From Eopsaltria australis (Eukaryota > Chordata > Aves > Passeriformes > Petroicidae): 64,000 bases of DNA. The DNA lies in the NCBI GenBank assembly GCA_034509425.1, contig JAVTVJ010000121.1, forward strand, positions 1,550,001 through 1,614,000, read 5' to 3'. The notes beneath the pieces were generated by a model. The model saw nothing but the letters and a program-made list of their open reading frames with translations, was not told the DNA's origin and did not search any database. Of the stretch, positions 37,801 to 48,200 are shown piece after piece; positions within the stretch are counted from its first letter, which is position 1; every line of letters begins with the position of its first letter. Position numbers and translations under genes: made by a program.

Positions 37801-39497
37801 TTAATGAGAAAAGCACGCCTTACCTTGTAACTGAGGCTCAGTCTTAGAAGGCAATTTTTCCTTGGTAGGTTCCCTTTCTTACCACGACAACTGGTGCAGG
37901 CCTCCTGCAGAACTCTTACTGGCAGAGCTGCATCTCCTTAATATTGACACAAAAACCAAATTAGACAATTTGAAGAGACATTTCATAAGACAATCTGTGT
38001 GTGCTGGGGGGCAGAGAAAGGATCATATCCTCTTAAGTTTAATCCTCCTAAAAATGTATTTTGGAGGTATTTTTCTAACCTGTCACTTGGTACGTGCTCC
38101 TGCCATTAAAATAAAAGGGGTTTCTGTAACATCTCCTGCTATTTTAAAAGCCACGATCTGAAATCACTACTGACGTAGCTGGCAAAGCAAATTAAAGCAA
38201 AGCATATATTACAAACCAGGGAGCTCTGTTTAGGTACAGGTTCCTGTACCCTTGAGATAAAAAGTATGAAGGTGAGAAGTCATTCTCCTAACCAGGAAGC
38301 TCTTGTCCAGTGCAGTTGTGCTAGTAACCTGGCACAAGCTAATTAGTGCTGATGTACTACTTTCCTTACCTAGGAAATGATTAAGTGAGGGTGCCACTTA
38401 TACGGACAAAAAAAATCATGCTGGTATCTTCAGGTACCTAATGCTCCTTAAAAGTTTTTTTTGCTGCAAGTGGAAGCAGTTTGTGCCAAGCTTTTAGTGG
38501 ACACTGATTATGTGCTTGGTTTTGTTCTCTGCAATCTGGGCAGTGACATTCAATTATCACTGATATACTGCATTCATGTTTAGGGGGGTGAATGAAGGAT
38601 TATTAGGTGGTTCTAAAAGGAGAAACAAAGGACACTCAAGGAAAAGTATTTTCTTCAAAGAAAAAAGGTCTGTAGATTTTTGCCTTCCTCAGAAGACCAA
38701 ACATTGTGTATTGTAGAATAAGCAATTTTGGAAATAATTTAAAAAGGTAGTAAACACAAAATGTATTTTGACTTCTCTTGTGCTTTCTCAAGCATTTGAA
38801 CAATTGTCAATATTTTATCTCCAAGTATCTCTACCTCTAGATGTCTGTGGTCTTTGTACACATGATGGAAGTTCCTTTCTTAGATTATCTAATGGCAAAC
38901 ACTTGAAATGTAACAGCATAAACTTAAGAAGCAGTTAACAAACATACCATTAAGAGCAACATTTGATTTCAATATGTCTGTAGCATATGTAGTTGCTGAT
39001 GTTAGCATCCTACACAGCTGATTTTTAGCAACCTCCCAGCTAAATACCAGTGTTCCAGCAGCCCAAACAGTGCAACCATGGTGGTAACAGTAAGAGTTGG
39101 AACAATGGCAATGCCCCACTGACAGTAAAGCCCAAGAGACTGTGAGGGTGTGCAGTGGGGAACAGGCACAGTGACACCAGGGAGACAGAGGCACAATGAC
39201 AGGAGCTGCCTGCTCCTCTTCTGGACCTACGGTCTGGCAGGCAGATACATCTCTTTCCTCACAAACCTATAAAACAGTAAGGTACCTTCCTGTAAAACAC
39301 AGGATAAAGAACTGGCTAAAGAACAGGAGATTCCAACCAACGTTATGCTTTCTAACCAATATTATGCTCACATGCTGTCTTTTCTTTCCAGGAAAACATT
39401 TTGCCCCCAAAACATTGACAACATTCACCTTCATCCATCCCAAGAGAAGACATTTGTGAGTTGTGAAGATCGCTTCCAGAGGCAAGACAGAAAATGA
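25701..39497 (+). CDS. LIPC: LIPC, hepatic triacylglycerol lipase, exons 2-9 (5' partial)
   Basis: Secreted liver lipase of the pancreatic/lipoprotein lipase family; in vertebrates it hydrolyses triglycerides and phospholipids of HDL and remnant lipoproteins at heparan sulfate surfaces. Spliced from 25701-25888, 26548-26727, 29109-29226, 31196-31429, 32817-33059, 36227-36347, 37036-37254 and 39392-39497, all junctions in phase. The alpha/beta-hydrolase part covers exons 2-6. The catalytic triad is visible: Ser in GYSLG (exon 4), Asp in GLDPAGP (exon 5), His in CAHERS (exon 6). A 22-residue lid lies between cysteines spanning exons 5-6. A PLAT domain follows in exons 7-9. The lid sequence, the GIKQP segment and the ADAM10 neighbour favour LIPC over LPL or LIPG. 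Missing: exon 1 with start codon and signal peptide (about 30 residues in human, 499 in total). No disabling mutation is seen. Confidence 0.95.
25889..26547 (+). other. LIPC: LIPC intron 2
   Basis: A 659-bp GT-AG intron. It contains the second copy of a segment of about 95 bp (26186-26280) also found in the upstream region. Otherwise it is unique AT-rich sequence. Confidence 0.85.
26181..26280 (+). repeat. Duplicated segment, copy 2 (in LIPC intron 2)
   Basis: Second copy of the segment at 24192-24297. Similarity stops abruptly on both sides, leaving LIPC exon 2 between the two copies. Confidence 0.8.
26548..26727 (+). CDS. LIPC: LIPC exon 3
   Basis: The exon is 180 bp (60 codons), phase 0 on both sides, flanked by CTAACAG and GTGAGAA. 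It begins VDGILESW and includes [11 protein letters not shown] and AVRNTR, all close to mammalian hepatic lipase. It forms part of the central sheet and helices of the hydrolase fold. The next exon continues directly with ESVQFS. Confidence 0.94.
26728..29108 (+). other. LIPC: LIPC intron 3
   Basis: A 2381-bp GT-AG intron. A small tandem of a 9-bp GGCAGGAAA-like unit lies at 27680-27702 and an A/C-rich tract at 28687-28712. No other supported feature was seen. Confidence 0.85.
29109..29226 (+). CDS. LIPC: LIPC exon 4 (catalytic serine)
   Basis: The exon is 118 bp, from acceptor TCTTCCAG to donor GTAAAAG, phase 0 to phase 1. It encodes [16 protein letters not shown], the nucleophile elbow G-x-S-x-G of the lipase family; the serine of GYSLG corresponds to human Ser168. 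The exon ends in GRIT, whose next glycine is split across the intron. Confidence 0.95.
29227..31195 (+). other. LIPC: LIPC intron 4
   Basis: A 1969-bp GT-AG intron. No repeat or gene was recognised. The last 214 bases are open in the frame of exon 5, which looks like chance. Confidence 0.85.
31196..31429 (+). CDS. LIPC: LIPC exon 5 (catalytic aspartate, first half of lid)
   Basis: The exon is 234 bp, from acceptor TTATTGTAG to donor GTAAGAA, phase 1 to phase 1. It encodes [11 protein letters not shown], with the triad aspartate (human Asp194), then [14 protein letters not shown] and the hepatic-lipase-like [15 protein letters not shown] and CH follow; that cysteine opens the lid disulfide loop. 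The frame happens to stay open into both flanking introns, giving a 206-codon run from 30982 to 31602, but the splice sites and conservation limit the exon as given. Confidence 0.95.
31430..32816 (+). other. LIPC: LIPC intron 5
   Basis: A 1387-bp GT-AG intron interrupting the lid-coding region. Nothing else was recognised in it. Confidence 0.85.
32817..33059 (+). CDS. LIPC: LIPC exon 6 (lid end, catalytic histidine)
   Basis: The exon is 243 bp, from acceptor TTTTTTCAG to donor GTTTGTG, phase 1 to phase 1. The lid closes at the cysteine of TVKCAHERS, which also carries the catalytic histidine (human His279). It continues with [10 protein letters not shown], the cysteine-rich [16 protein letters not shown] segment and the basic RRLFLKTRA stretch leading to the hinge with the PLAT domain. 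The donor GTTTGT is weaker than its neighbours but conserved in position. Confidence 0.95.
33780..34150. other. GC-rich, CpG-containing block in LIPC intron 6
   Basis: About 370 bases of strongly GC-rich sequence in an otherwise AT-rich gene. CpGs cluster around 33845-33890 and 34060-34130. It includes the 11-bp tandem array. It could be an intragenic CpG island, an internal promoter or simply GC-rich DNA around a minisatellite; sequence alone does not decide. Confidence 0.6.
33937..34040. repeat. 11-bp GC-rich minisatellite, about 9 copies
   Basis: Unit AGCCCCGGCCC starts at 33942, 33953, 33964, 33975, 33986, 33997, 34008, 34019 and 34030: nine perfect copies with no mismatch. Because 11 is not a multiple of 3, all frames are open and give proline/alanine-rich or glycine-rich strings that are not proteins. 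The - strand unit has GGGG and GGG runs, a G-quadruplex-capable pattern. Confidence 0.95.
36227..36347 (+). CDS. LIPC: LIPC exon 7 (start of PLAT domain)
   Basis: The exon is 121 bp, from acceptor TTTCTGCAG to donor GTGAGTA, phase 1 to phase 2. It opens the C-terminal PLAT/LH2 beta-sandwich with [12 protein letters not shown] and continues with [14 protein letters not shown]. Human LIPC has an NQT sequon in this exon (Asn362); here the aligned residues read NEI, so that site is absent. Confidence 0.93.
36348..37035 (+). other. LIPC: LIPC intron 7
   Basis: A 688-bp GT-AG intron with nothing notable. Confidence 0.85.
37036..37254 (+). CDS. LIPC: LIPC exon 8 (PLAT domain core)
   Basis: The exon is 219 bp, from acceptor TTTTCTGCAG to donor GTAAGTG, phase 2 to phase 2. 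It encodes [20 protein letters not shown] and, further on, IIPWRKG and RVKAGETQQ. The NKT sequon corresponds to human Asn397. In human lipase family members this domain carries heparin-binding residues and mediates lipoprotein contact. Confidence 0.94.
37255..39391 (+). other. LIPC: LIPC intron 8
   Basis: A 2137-bp GT-AG intron before the terminal exon. No repeat family or RNA gene was recognised. Confidence 0.85.
39392..39497 (+). CDS. LIPC: LIPC exon 9 (C terminus and stop)
   Basis: The exon is 106 bp after acceptor TCTTTCCAG and ends at TGA 39495-39497. It encodes KTFCPQNID, then [12 protein letters not shown] and a short tail ending RQDRK. The paired cysteines and QEK-F match human hepatic lipase. 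The tail after the last cysteine is less lysine-rich than the human one and contains two aspartates. Confidence 0.92.
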
Positions 39498-39800
39498 GTA
39501 AGAACACAAAAAGGCAACTCCTGGCCAAAATATTCAAAATATGATACATCTAGTAAAATGTTTTAAAAATTCACAGCTACATCAAATATCCTAGCAGTTT
39601 CAGAGACGGTGAAAAAATACATCAAGATATTTAGTTTTTGTCATTCGACAGTAAGCTGAAATATGCACTTTGTTCATCCAGGAGCATAGTCAGAAAATGA
39701 TCAATGAGCAGCTTCATCAAGGCAACTGTCAATTTTCAACTGTTTGAAAACTGAAAAAAACATCTGCTCACCAGAAATAAAAATATTATTTGACAAAATC
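39498..39800 (+). other. LIPC: LIPC 3' UTR (predicted)
   Basis: Sequence after the LIPC stop codon up to about 20 bases past the first canonical poly(A) signal. The 3' end is inferred, and a later AATAAA at 40051-40056 could give a longer form. Confidence 0.55.
39776..39781 (+). terminator. LIPC: LIPC poly(A) signal AATAAA
   Basis: A canonical AATAAA lies 279 bases after the stop codon, with a T/G-rich stretch near 39826-39840 that could serve as the downstream element. It is the first AATAAA after the stop. Confidence 0.55.
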
Positions 39801-42800
39801 ATTGCCATGAGCCTTTGAAAAACTTAATTTTGTTGGATTTAAGGGGAAAAAAGAAACTTAGTTTCCCAGTAAATACTTTGAAACCTTAATAGCTACGACT
39901 ATCAGTTAAAACTTTGCAAAATTATTTCCTAATGAAGGGGGAGTTAAATAGTTCATAAAAGAAACTACCAAATAGATATAAAAATATAAAATGCTTGAGC
40001 TGTAATAACCATATGAAAACCCCAATAACAGTTTCATCTAAAAACTCTATAATAAACTTTGTTCTCTTTGAAAATGCTTTGCTATTTAACTCTTTTAATT
40101 AAAGAACTGATTTAAATTACTAGCAGTTGATTTTTTGAATGGTGCTTAGTGTACTACACAAAATTCGAGCACAACTAAGTTCAGTAATTTTTGCATTTAA
40201 ATCATATTTATCTGTTCAGGTAAGGTCTGAGATATTTAGATTCTAAATCTCTGCATACCAGATTTTGGCATGACTTGAAACTGCCAGAATAAATGAAAAC
40301 AGTAAAACCTTCAAACAGCTTCAGAGCATAAAACCAAGCTTTGTAAGGTCAAACATATACAACTCCCATGTTTCCTATGTCAGAATATAAACAACAAAAA
40401 TGAACATTATTGTCTCAGATTGTTTTTATTCTATGGTTTGTGCATACTGAAACAGAAATCAATATATCTGTATTCATTTGTCACTATAATGCTAAGCACA
40501 AGGTTCATTAAAAATTAATTTTCTTGAACTCTGAATTTTGAATGTAATTTGTGTTTGGTTGATTTTTTACATTTGTAGCAGCTATAATCCACTGGAGAGA
40601 CTCAATTGCTAGAGAGACCCAGTGACAGCATTTTTAGGGGCATGAAGTTACGAAGGGTCATGTCCTACAGAATGACAGGCAAGGAACAAATGACAATGTG
40701 GCCATTTTAGTTTTCCAAAGCACAATGGAAAATTAGAGTAAACAGAAAGAGAAGTATGTGTGGCTAACTCAAATTAGGCATCTCTAGATTGTTTCTAGAA
40801 CTGAATTTTTGCTTCTGCAAAAAGCTAACCACTTACTTCTGTTTCAGGGTTGTCTTTTTTTTATAAAATACTCGTCTATTTAGAGAATAATTTAAATACT
40901 GTCACTGAAATTGCATTTACATCAGTTATCACCAACTTTCTAAGCTATGAATTTGGGAAGCTTCCTGAACCAAATCCTACCCCTACTCAAAAAAAGCTTT
41001 TTTCAGAAGATGTTGAAGGATGACAGAGCAAGAGACAAAGGCTAAAAAGAATTGGGCTGTACTCCTCCAATACAGAAACTACATTTTTAGAAACATTTTC
41101 AGACATCAAAATTGGCAAATTTCTTGCAAATTACTATCACTTACTTGGTAAGAAGGCTGATAAAGGGATCTAAACTTCAGGAGAAACAAGCATTTGTTCA
41201 GGAAAAGCAGATGGAAGAAGGATCAGAGGTGTCTACAGTGTGCTGAAACTCAAGAAATGGGGATACTGCAGTTTGATGATTTCTACTGTTTTTTGTGAAA
41301 AAACATTCTTCAGTTCAACTAAGGGAAGCTGGCATATCCTCAGATAAGACAGTTTGAAAGCTTTTAAAAAGTCAAGTAGGAAAATTAAAAGAACATTCAG
41401 TACTTGAACTCTTGCAGATATGAAGATACTTCTTCCGATGCCATTTTTCACAAATCATATATTCAAACAAATTCTGTCCCTGTGTTTTGTCAGCCATTAC
41501 ACTAATTTCTGATATAAAAGTGGAATAAAGCCCAAGCTGAAATATATTCAGTCTCACCATGCCTGAACATAAAACTGAAGTCATATCTACAATTTCAAGT
41601 GCCTATAGTGCTGCCTTACTTGGTGCTCATTGGAATTACTCCTGTCTCACTCCACACAGCTGACTGGAGACCTTGGAAGCCAGCAGGTGCCTGCTCCTGT
41701 CAGAGCATGCACAGCTCAGTGACAGAATGGCTGCTGTCCCTTTCATCACCTCTGCAATAATGAACCTCCAATATTCAGAAATAAAAACCTCTTCCTTCCT
41801 TCTTGTGTTTTTCCTGAAAGAAATATTGGAACACTAATTAAAATCCAATTTACATCAATGACTTACAGTCTGTATGATATAAGGTTTCATTCCTTAAGAG
41901 GACTTTGATGCCCTTGTCATGCTCCCACCATTCTGACTACGCTACATATGCTTCTACACCAGAGATGAGTGTATTCATTCAATAACTAAAACATTAAAAA
42001 ATGCAAGGTGAAGAAATGAATAGGTACAAATAAGGATTATTATGTCAAATATTAGCTAGAAAAATGATGTACTGATTTGATTCACCTATATTTTAAAATA
42101 TACATGAGATTTGCATTGAGCTGCTTAGGCATTATTCCACCCCTCTGGCCTGTGTTCCTACACAGCCAGAGATTTAAACACAGCCACCACCACCTCTTTG
42201 AGGATTTGCAGAAGGGTTCTGCTCCAAGGGATTTTCCTTTAATGCCCTTTGCACAGACAGTGCTATTTAGCTACAGGGAGAAGCACTTCTATAAAAAGTC
42301 CTGGGGGTGGTGGGGGAGGCATTGTGAGGAAGGAACTCTGAGTATGCTTTGATAACATCAAAGTCCACCCTGCTCACTTCGGGAAACAGATGTCCAGGCA
42401 GGCCACTCTCAACAAACAGCCCTAAGAATGGAAGACTCACTGGCAGGACTGGGCTTTTAAAAGCAGTCTTATCACTTAATCAACCATGCAACACACACCA
42501 AAACCCAGAGACCCAGCTTAGCAGGTTTAAAACGCCTTGCAAAAAGCGCATTTGCTCCTTCTGTAAGTCTCATCAACCAACTGTGTATTTAGAGTATTGC
42601 ATATTAATCCCAGTATTCCTCTCCAAATATATTTCTAAAGGTATCAATCAGTAACTATGGTGCCAGGCTTGAACATCCCACCAGCAACTAGTTTTCATTT
42701 TGAAGGTAAGAAAAGTTTTATTCCTGTGATCATATAAGTAATATAAAGTTAATTTCATGGCTTTCTCTAAACAGGTTACACAAACACATTTATTCTTATG

Positions 42801-42960
42801 TGTGACTGCAGGACATTAAAATTGAGAGGGGCACTTTGGTAGAGATAGTACAATGACATTTTGGCATGACAGTAAAAACCAAAAATCAAGCAAAGTGGAA
42901 TCTGTATATTCCTCTTTGCTGTCAGGATTCAACAAGTAAATGGATCTTCAGAAGATGATT
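39801..42960. other. Intergenic region between convergent LIPC and ADAM10
   Basis: About 3.2 kb between the predicted poly(A) sites of the two genes. It is AT-rich with no recognised repeat, RNA gene or conserved open frame. Confidence 0.6.
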
Positions 42961-43024
42961 TCATCAAGTCTATTTATTAATGCATTTCAAGTTTCAAAAA
43001 ACCTTACATATCTTTGCACAATAC

Positions 43025-43030
43025 TTTATT
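43025..43030 (-). terminator. ADAM10: Candidate ADAM10 distal poly(A) signal
   Basis: AATAAA on the - strand (TTTATT on +). A second one at 42973-42978 could be used instead. Confidence 0.4.
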
Positions 43031-43659
43031 TTTTGCATTTTTTAGTAAAAATTTCCAAAGTGAACAAAAAAGAGACTGTATAAAACACAGTGGACATGAA
43101 ATTGACAGTAGTATTTCTGTTTCATTGTCTTGAACTTTCTTTCGGCTTTACCACATCTTGACTTGCAGTGGAGAGTTCAGTGCACATTTCTGTTTTCAAA
43201 AAACATTTAACTTAGACTCAAAATAAAATAGGGCAGCATTTGTCTGCCAAAATCCTACCACAGGATAACATTACAGGCAAAAAATTTACATGTTCCAAAG
43301 TCTACCACACTCAAGAAGTTACTAAGAACTCTTGCTGAATAAAAGTCACCATTTTAGAAATGCAAACCCACTTCCAATCTTTGCACAGTCTTAAAACAAA
43401 TGTATTTAAAATGACTTAAAAGCAACTACATACACTTCTAACTAGTTAAGATCATTTAGAATTATTTATATAGTCTATTGGACTTGGGGTTTCATGTACA
43501 AAATTTGTCTCTAAACCATGTACAAAAAGCTGTATTTTGAAAAAGTTACCACATACTGTACAAGTTTACAAGGAAGAGATCCCATTATATTCTGTAACAT
43601 TTTTGGCCTTGCTGGCTTGCGTCACATTATGAGAATGATTGTGTAAACCTTATACTCTT

Positions 43660-43698
43660 AAAAAACAAAACAAAACCAAAAAAAAAAAAACAAACAAA
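43660..43698. repeat. A-rich (CAAAA)n-like tract in ADAM10 3' UTR
   Basis: A runs separated by single C bases. On the ADAM10 mRNA strand this becomes a U-rich stretch with G interruptions. Confidence 0.8.
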
Positions 43699-43877
43699 GG
43701 AAGCCTGTCCAACCCTTAGTAAATTTTCTCCTAAGCAAAGCCAGGAAAATTATAGCCATTTGCATCTCTAATTAGCTTGGTGCTTTCGGAAAACAAGCAA
43801 TAAATACATCACAAGCTTACACATTTTGTAATGCCCCCTTTCATCTCCTGCATAGCAGTAAGCACCTTAAGACATCT

Positions 43878-43883
43878 TTTATT
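43878..43883 (-). terminator. ADAM10: Candidate ADAM10 proximal poly(A) signal
   Basis: AATAAA on the - strand about 1.25 kb after the stop codon. Use of the site is not shown by the sequence. Confidence 0.3.
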
Positions 43884-45015
43884 TCATCTTCAAAAATGCC
43901 AATTATTTACATTCGTAATAAAAACTCTGGAATGGGACATTGTGCTGTTGAACTTCACTACTGGTATAAATGTGGGAAAATTGGTAGTCCTAACTACAGT
44001 TTTAACTCTGCCACAGTAGCCAGGCAAGTCGCTCTACTTTAGTGGTTATCAATCAACAGTATCATGCTGAAAAGTTATCCAAACTCCTGATAAATTAAAA
44101 AAAGAAAATAAAAAACTACAGCTTTTCTTTCTTTCCACATCCCTTAGAACATGAACTTGATTACCAAACTGTAAGAATATCTGAACAGCCCAAATAAAGT
44201 GGTTGCAATTTTTAAAACAAGTTGAATAACAGGCAGAATTTTCTAATAAAGCATGGAAATATTTGATCTAACTATTCATTATTTCACCGAATAATCAGAC
44301 AAATTAAAAATATTTACGCTGAGCTACAAGAAAGACACATAAAACATTTTTGAAACATTCTGACATTTGCAGAATCTGCAGAACACCTGTTAAATCTCTC
44401 TAAGACCATCCAGTCTTGTATGCTGTGTCTTAGCAGCTGTTGGATAAAGATGAAATGAGTGCTTGAAACAACTTTGATAATGACAAAAGAAGTGTGATTG
44501 GATTCAAAATTGCTGTGTAAAGCATCACAGGACCCTTGACCACTACACACCATCATCCTCTGTTATCCTGAGTATGTCAATTAAACAGTAATTTCTTCAT
44601 TAATAGCGGAAAAGTTTTATAATACAAAGAAACATCCATATTGCAATTCTCTTGTTTACAATTGCACACAAGTACGGGTGTACGTTAGAAATACATGTCT
44701 GCATATAACAATGTATATACATTGACAAGTAATGTCTCCAATGCTGAGGTGGTCTAGCTTCCTAGCCTTGTCTGGCAGTTGAAAAATATATATTTTTCTC
44801 AATTCTTGAGTAAAAGTTTTACTACAGCCATATTTGCCTGCAAGTGAAGAAAATGCAGCAATGAAGAGCACAGAAGGGGGAAAGAATCATGATATGCTAG
44901 GACTTTGTGCCACTAAATTAAAAATATTCAAGAAAAACACTTTTCTTCTTTTTGAGCTGGAAGATTCTCTCATTAAAAATTAACCACTTCCTCTTGTTTT
45001 GAGGGCATATCATGC

Positions 45016-45027
45016 TTTTTTTTTTTT
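45016..45027. repeat. Poly(T) run, 12 T
   Basis: A pure T run in the ADAM10 3' UTR, poly(A) on the mRNA strand. It is a possible internal oligo-dT priming site. Confidence 0.85.
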
Positions 45028-45136
45028 CCTCTTCAATTTTTTGAGAGTTAGACTGGGGACAATGACTTATTAGGTTTTCTTTGGAGTGAGTTTTCCCATT
45101 GTAGGCACTAGGAAGAACCAAGGCAAAAAGCTGCAG

Positions 45137-45231
45137 TCAGCGTCTCATATGTCCCATCTGATAACTCTCTCGGGGCCTTTGCCGCTGTGGGGGCTGAGTG
45201 GTTTGTGGTGGTCTCCTCCTTTTTAAAGTGC
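45137..45231 (-). CDS. ADAM10: ADAM10 exon 16, coding part and stop
   Basis: The coding part is 95 bp after acceptor TTTTGAAACAG, with the stop TGA at 45139-45137. It encodes [20 protein letters not shown] and ends [10 protein letters not shown]. The arginine cluster corresponds to the ER-retention signal described for human ADAM10, and the proline-rich part to its SH3-binding sites. Exon 16 continues as 3' UTR. Confidence 0.97.
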
Positions 45232-48200
45232 CTGTTTCAAAAAAAAGTAGCCATTATTAAAATTAATTTTAAAAACTCAAGTTATTTCCAGAAGAGTTGT
45301 CCTGGCCATGCAAATTAAATACAACTATTTTTCTGACAGGCTTCAGATTTAGACCTGCGAAGTTTTAACTAGGGGAGTAACTGCATGCAGGATATACAGA
45401 ATACATTTCAGTATCTTAAGAGTAGTTCCTTAAACAGGCCAATTCTTACAAAATGTAACATGGAATAGGAAATAAAAGGAACTCTCATGCTGGAAAAAGC
45501 CTTCAGAGCTTTCTTTTGATATGCAAATTATGTTATAGGAAAATAAGGCAAGAATTAGATTTTGATGAATTGTTTCACTGGCATCAATTCCATTTGTAGT
45601 TTCACAGTGCCAGACTAAGAACTGTAGGCTGAGACACCTGAAATTTCTCTTTAGATCTAAACAGCTGAGGAGAAAACACTTCTCTATAACTAGCTGGAGT
45701 ACTCACCTGGAAGTGGTTTATGAGGAGGCAACTTTGGATTACTGCTTGGAGTATGAACACTGCATATCTTAATGAAGCCAGCCATTAACATGATCAATGC
45801 AATTCCCATAAGCAACACTGCCCACCAATAAGCCTAAAAAACAAAACCACAACAACAGAAAGATTATGTGGGGGCTGGCACACATGCACAAGAGACAGAA
45901 GATACTGAATATGGCTTTTCACTGCATTTTAGAAGTCATCAAAAAGCTTTTCTCAAACATCACTGAGAATATGAGACCTAACATTTGAAAGAAATGTCCC
46001 TGAAGTTCTTTCACAGAAAAGCCCCAACACTTCCATTCTAGTATCAGAAGGGTATTTCACAGAAGATACACTCCCACAGAGCTGTATAAGCATAAAACTA
46101 TCAACAGCTTACACACAGCCTATGCAGCTCTCCAATGGTGTTTCACTCTAGATCTTCTTCTAGTATATCATTATTAAAGTGTCATCTAGCATAATAAAAA
46201 TGATGAACGCTAAAGATCAAAATATTTAGTTCCTTAAAAGAAGTCAGAGCATTCAAATACGAAGAGTTAAAACATGAAAAAACAGTAAATTAAAAATGTG
46301 AATGAATAGATGTATTAACAGATCCTATTTGTTTGTTTGTTATTTGTTTGTTTCCATTCCCTTCAATCTAGCAAACTTATTTGTTGCACACAGGGTGCTT
46401 CCAGAAAATCTAGTAAAACAAGGGCTAATTATACTTTGAAGAATACTGAAGCACTCTGCATATGGAGCAACACTTATCAACAGTGAATCTTGATTACCAA
46501 GAACATTTCATATTAGACATGGAATATAAAAATATACTTACCACAATCCATTCTGCAATATTTTCATATAGTTCTGGATTAAAAATTGCTTTCTTTAATC
46601 TAGCTAGAGGGCCATCAGCATCTACCAGCCGACACCTCATAAACACATCACAGTAGCCTTTGAAATCATTACAGGGAGATCCAGGTTGCAAAGTAATGGT
46701 TTCAAGATGAAAGTATTCCTGCCATCGGCTCGAGCCTGTGCTTGCACAAGTAGCTGGGTCCACTGAAAAGTGAATAAAAATTAATCAAACCATTATTGTA
46801 TTAAAACATCCATGCATGAATACCCATCCTAGTGTTCTATTGTTCAAAATGCTTTCCTATTAATCTGTAAAAATGCAGAATATATGGTCATTTCCTACAC
46901 AGTGCAATGCAATGCCTGTCTGAAACTAGGTTTGATCAAAATGCTCTCAAAGCTAACAAAACCTCAAGCACAAACACCATGAGCAGGTTCCTCAGACCCC
47001 TCCTGCTCTATTTACACTTATGATTCAGACAAATCTTACTTTTTCTCATGCAGCAGACATGGCACAGTTCTCTGTCATCCTTGCCATCTGAACTAGCACA
47101 TGTACACTCCTCCAAGCCGTGCTTCTCACAGATAGAGCCAGCACATTGCTGTGGGAGACAAAAGAACAACACAAAAATCAATTTCACTTTTAAGCACACT
47201 GACATTAGGAGAGATATTAAAAATTAATAACTGAGAGCATAACTGTAGGTCTGAAGATGCTTATCAATAAAAGCAATTACTTCAATTTTTTTCCAGCGCT
47301 TATAAACAAAAGAAATATTACAGTTATTCAGCTTCAATTTTGGCATATTTTCTAATTTTTTAAAAGGCGATTTACCCTCTTTTATTTTTTAAGACAGTAC
47401 CTTCTTTTATAGCCTCAGAGTACCCTGCAAAACACCCAGAGCACTACAGTTCACACTGAAACATGACTACTCAAAACCATGGTCAAAAAGGGAAATCAAA
47501 CACATGTATTCACAAATATTTCTCTTGGAAAATAATAAAAATTAATGATAGAAAACATTCTGTATTAATTTCACTGTGTGATGATCCTTCACACTCAAAT
47601 TAGAAGTTCAGAACATTTACAATCTTGTTTCAAAATCAGTAACTATATAAAGACAATTCCTCCATCTTTAAGGTGCTGTAAAATATTACAAGCAGTATTT
47701 GATTAAAAACTTGGACTGTGGAAAGTAAACTCACAGCAACACAAGCTACAGGCCTTTAAGAGGATGACTTTTGCTTGTGCTTGCTTCCAAGTAAACACAG
47801 ATTAATTTATAGGAGTATTCCCATCAATATTTTATAGCAAATGCCATGTTCTCCTTAACCCAGGAAACTAATGGCAGTTCAGACTAATTCTAATTCCATA
47901 TGCTTGCACACCAGTGCTGTATGTACATGTTTGGAGAAATTGGGTATCGCCAATAAATCAAATTCAACCTCTATTGACAATATATCCAGTTTTCTAAGGC
48001 AACAGAATTAATTATCTGACCAAGAATGAAGAAAAATGAAAAGGTGGAACTAGAAAATAAAACACTTTCACAATCCTGATTTTTATAAAAAACTTCAAAT
48101 GTAACTTTGAGACAGTACAGCTACCTTGGGATTTGTTACCTACTTCTTAATCCTTGGTGTGCTTTCACTGTTATTCTGACTGACACCAATAAATCAAACA

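Larger units (their letters stand above)
43000..45136 (-). other. ADAM10: ADAM10 3' UTR (predicted)
   Basis: AT-rich sequence after the ADAM10 stop codon. - strand AATAAA motifs lie at 43878-43883 (proximal), 43025-43030 and 42973-42978, so shorter and longer 3' ends are possible; the distal pair gives a UTR of about 2.1 kb. Two Pumilio-type TGTANATA motifs (44714-44721 and 43904-43911, - strand) are present. The limit is inferred, not seen. Confidence 0.55.
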
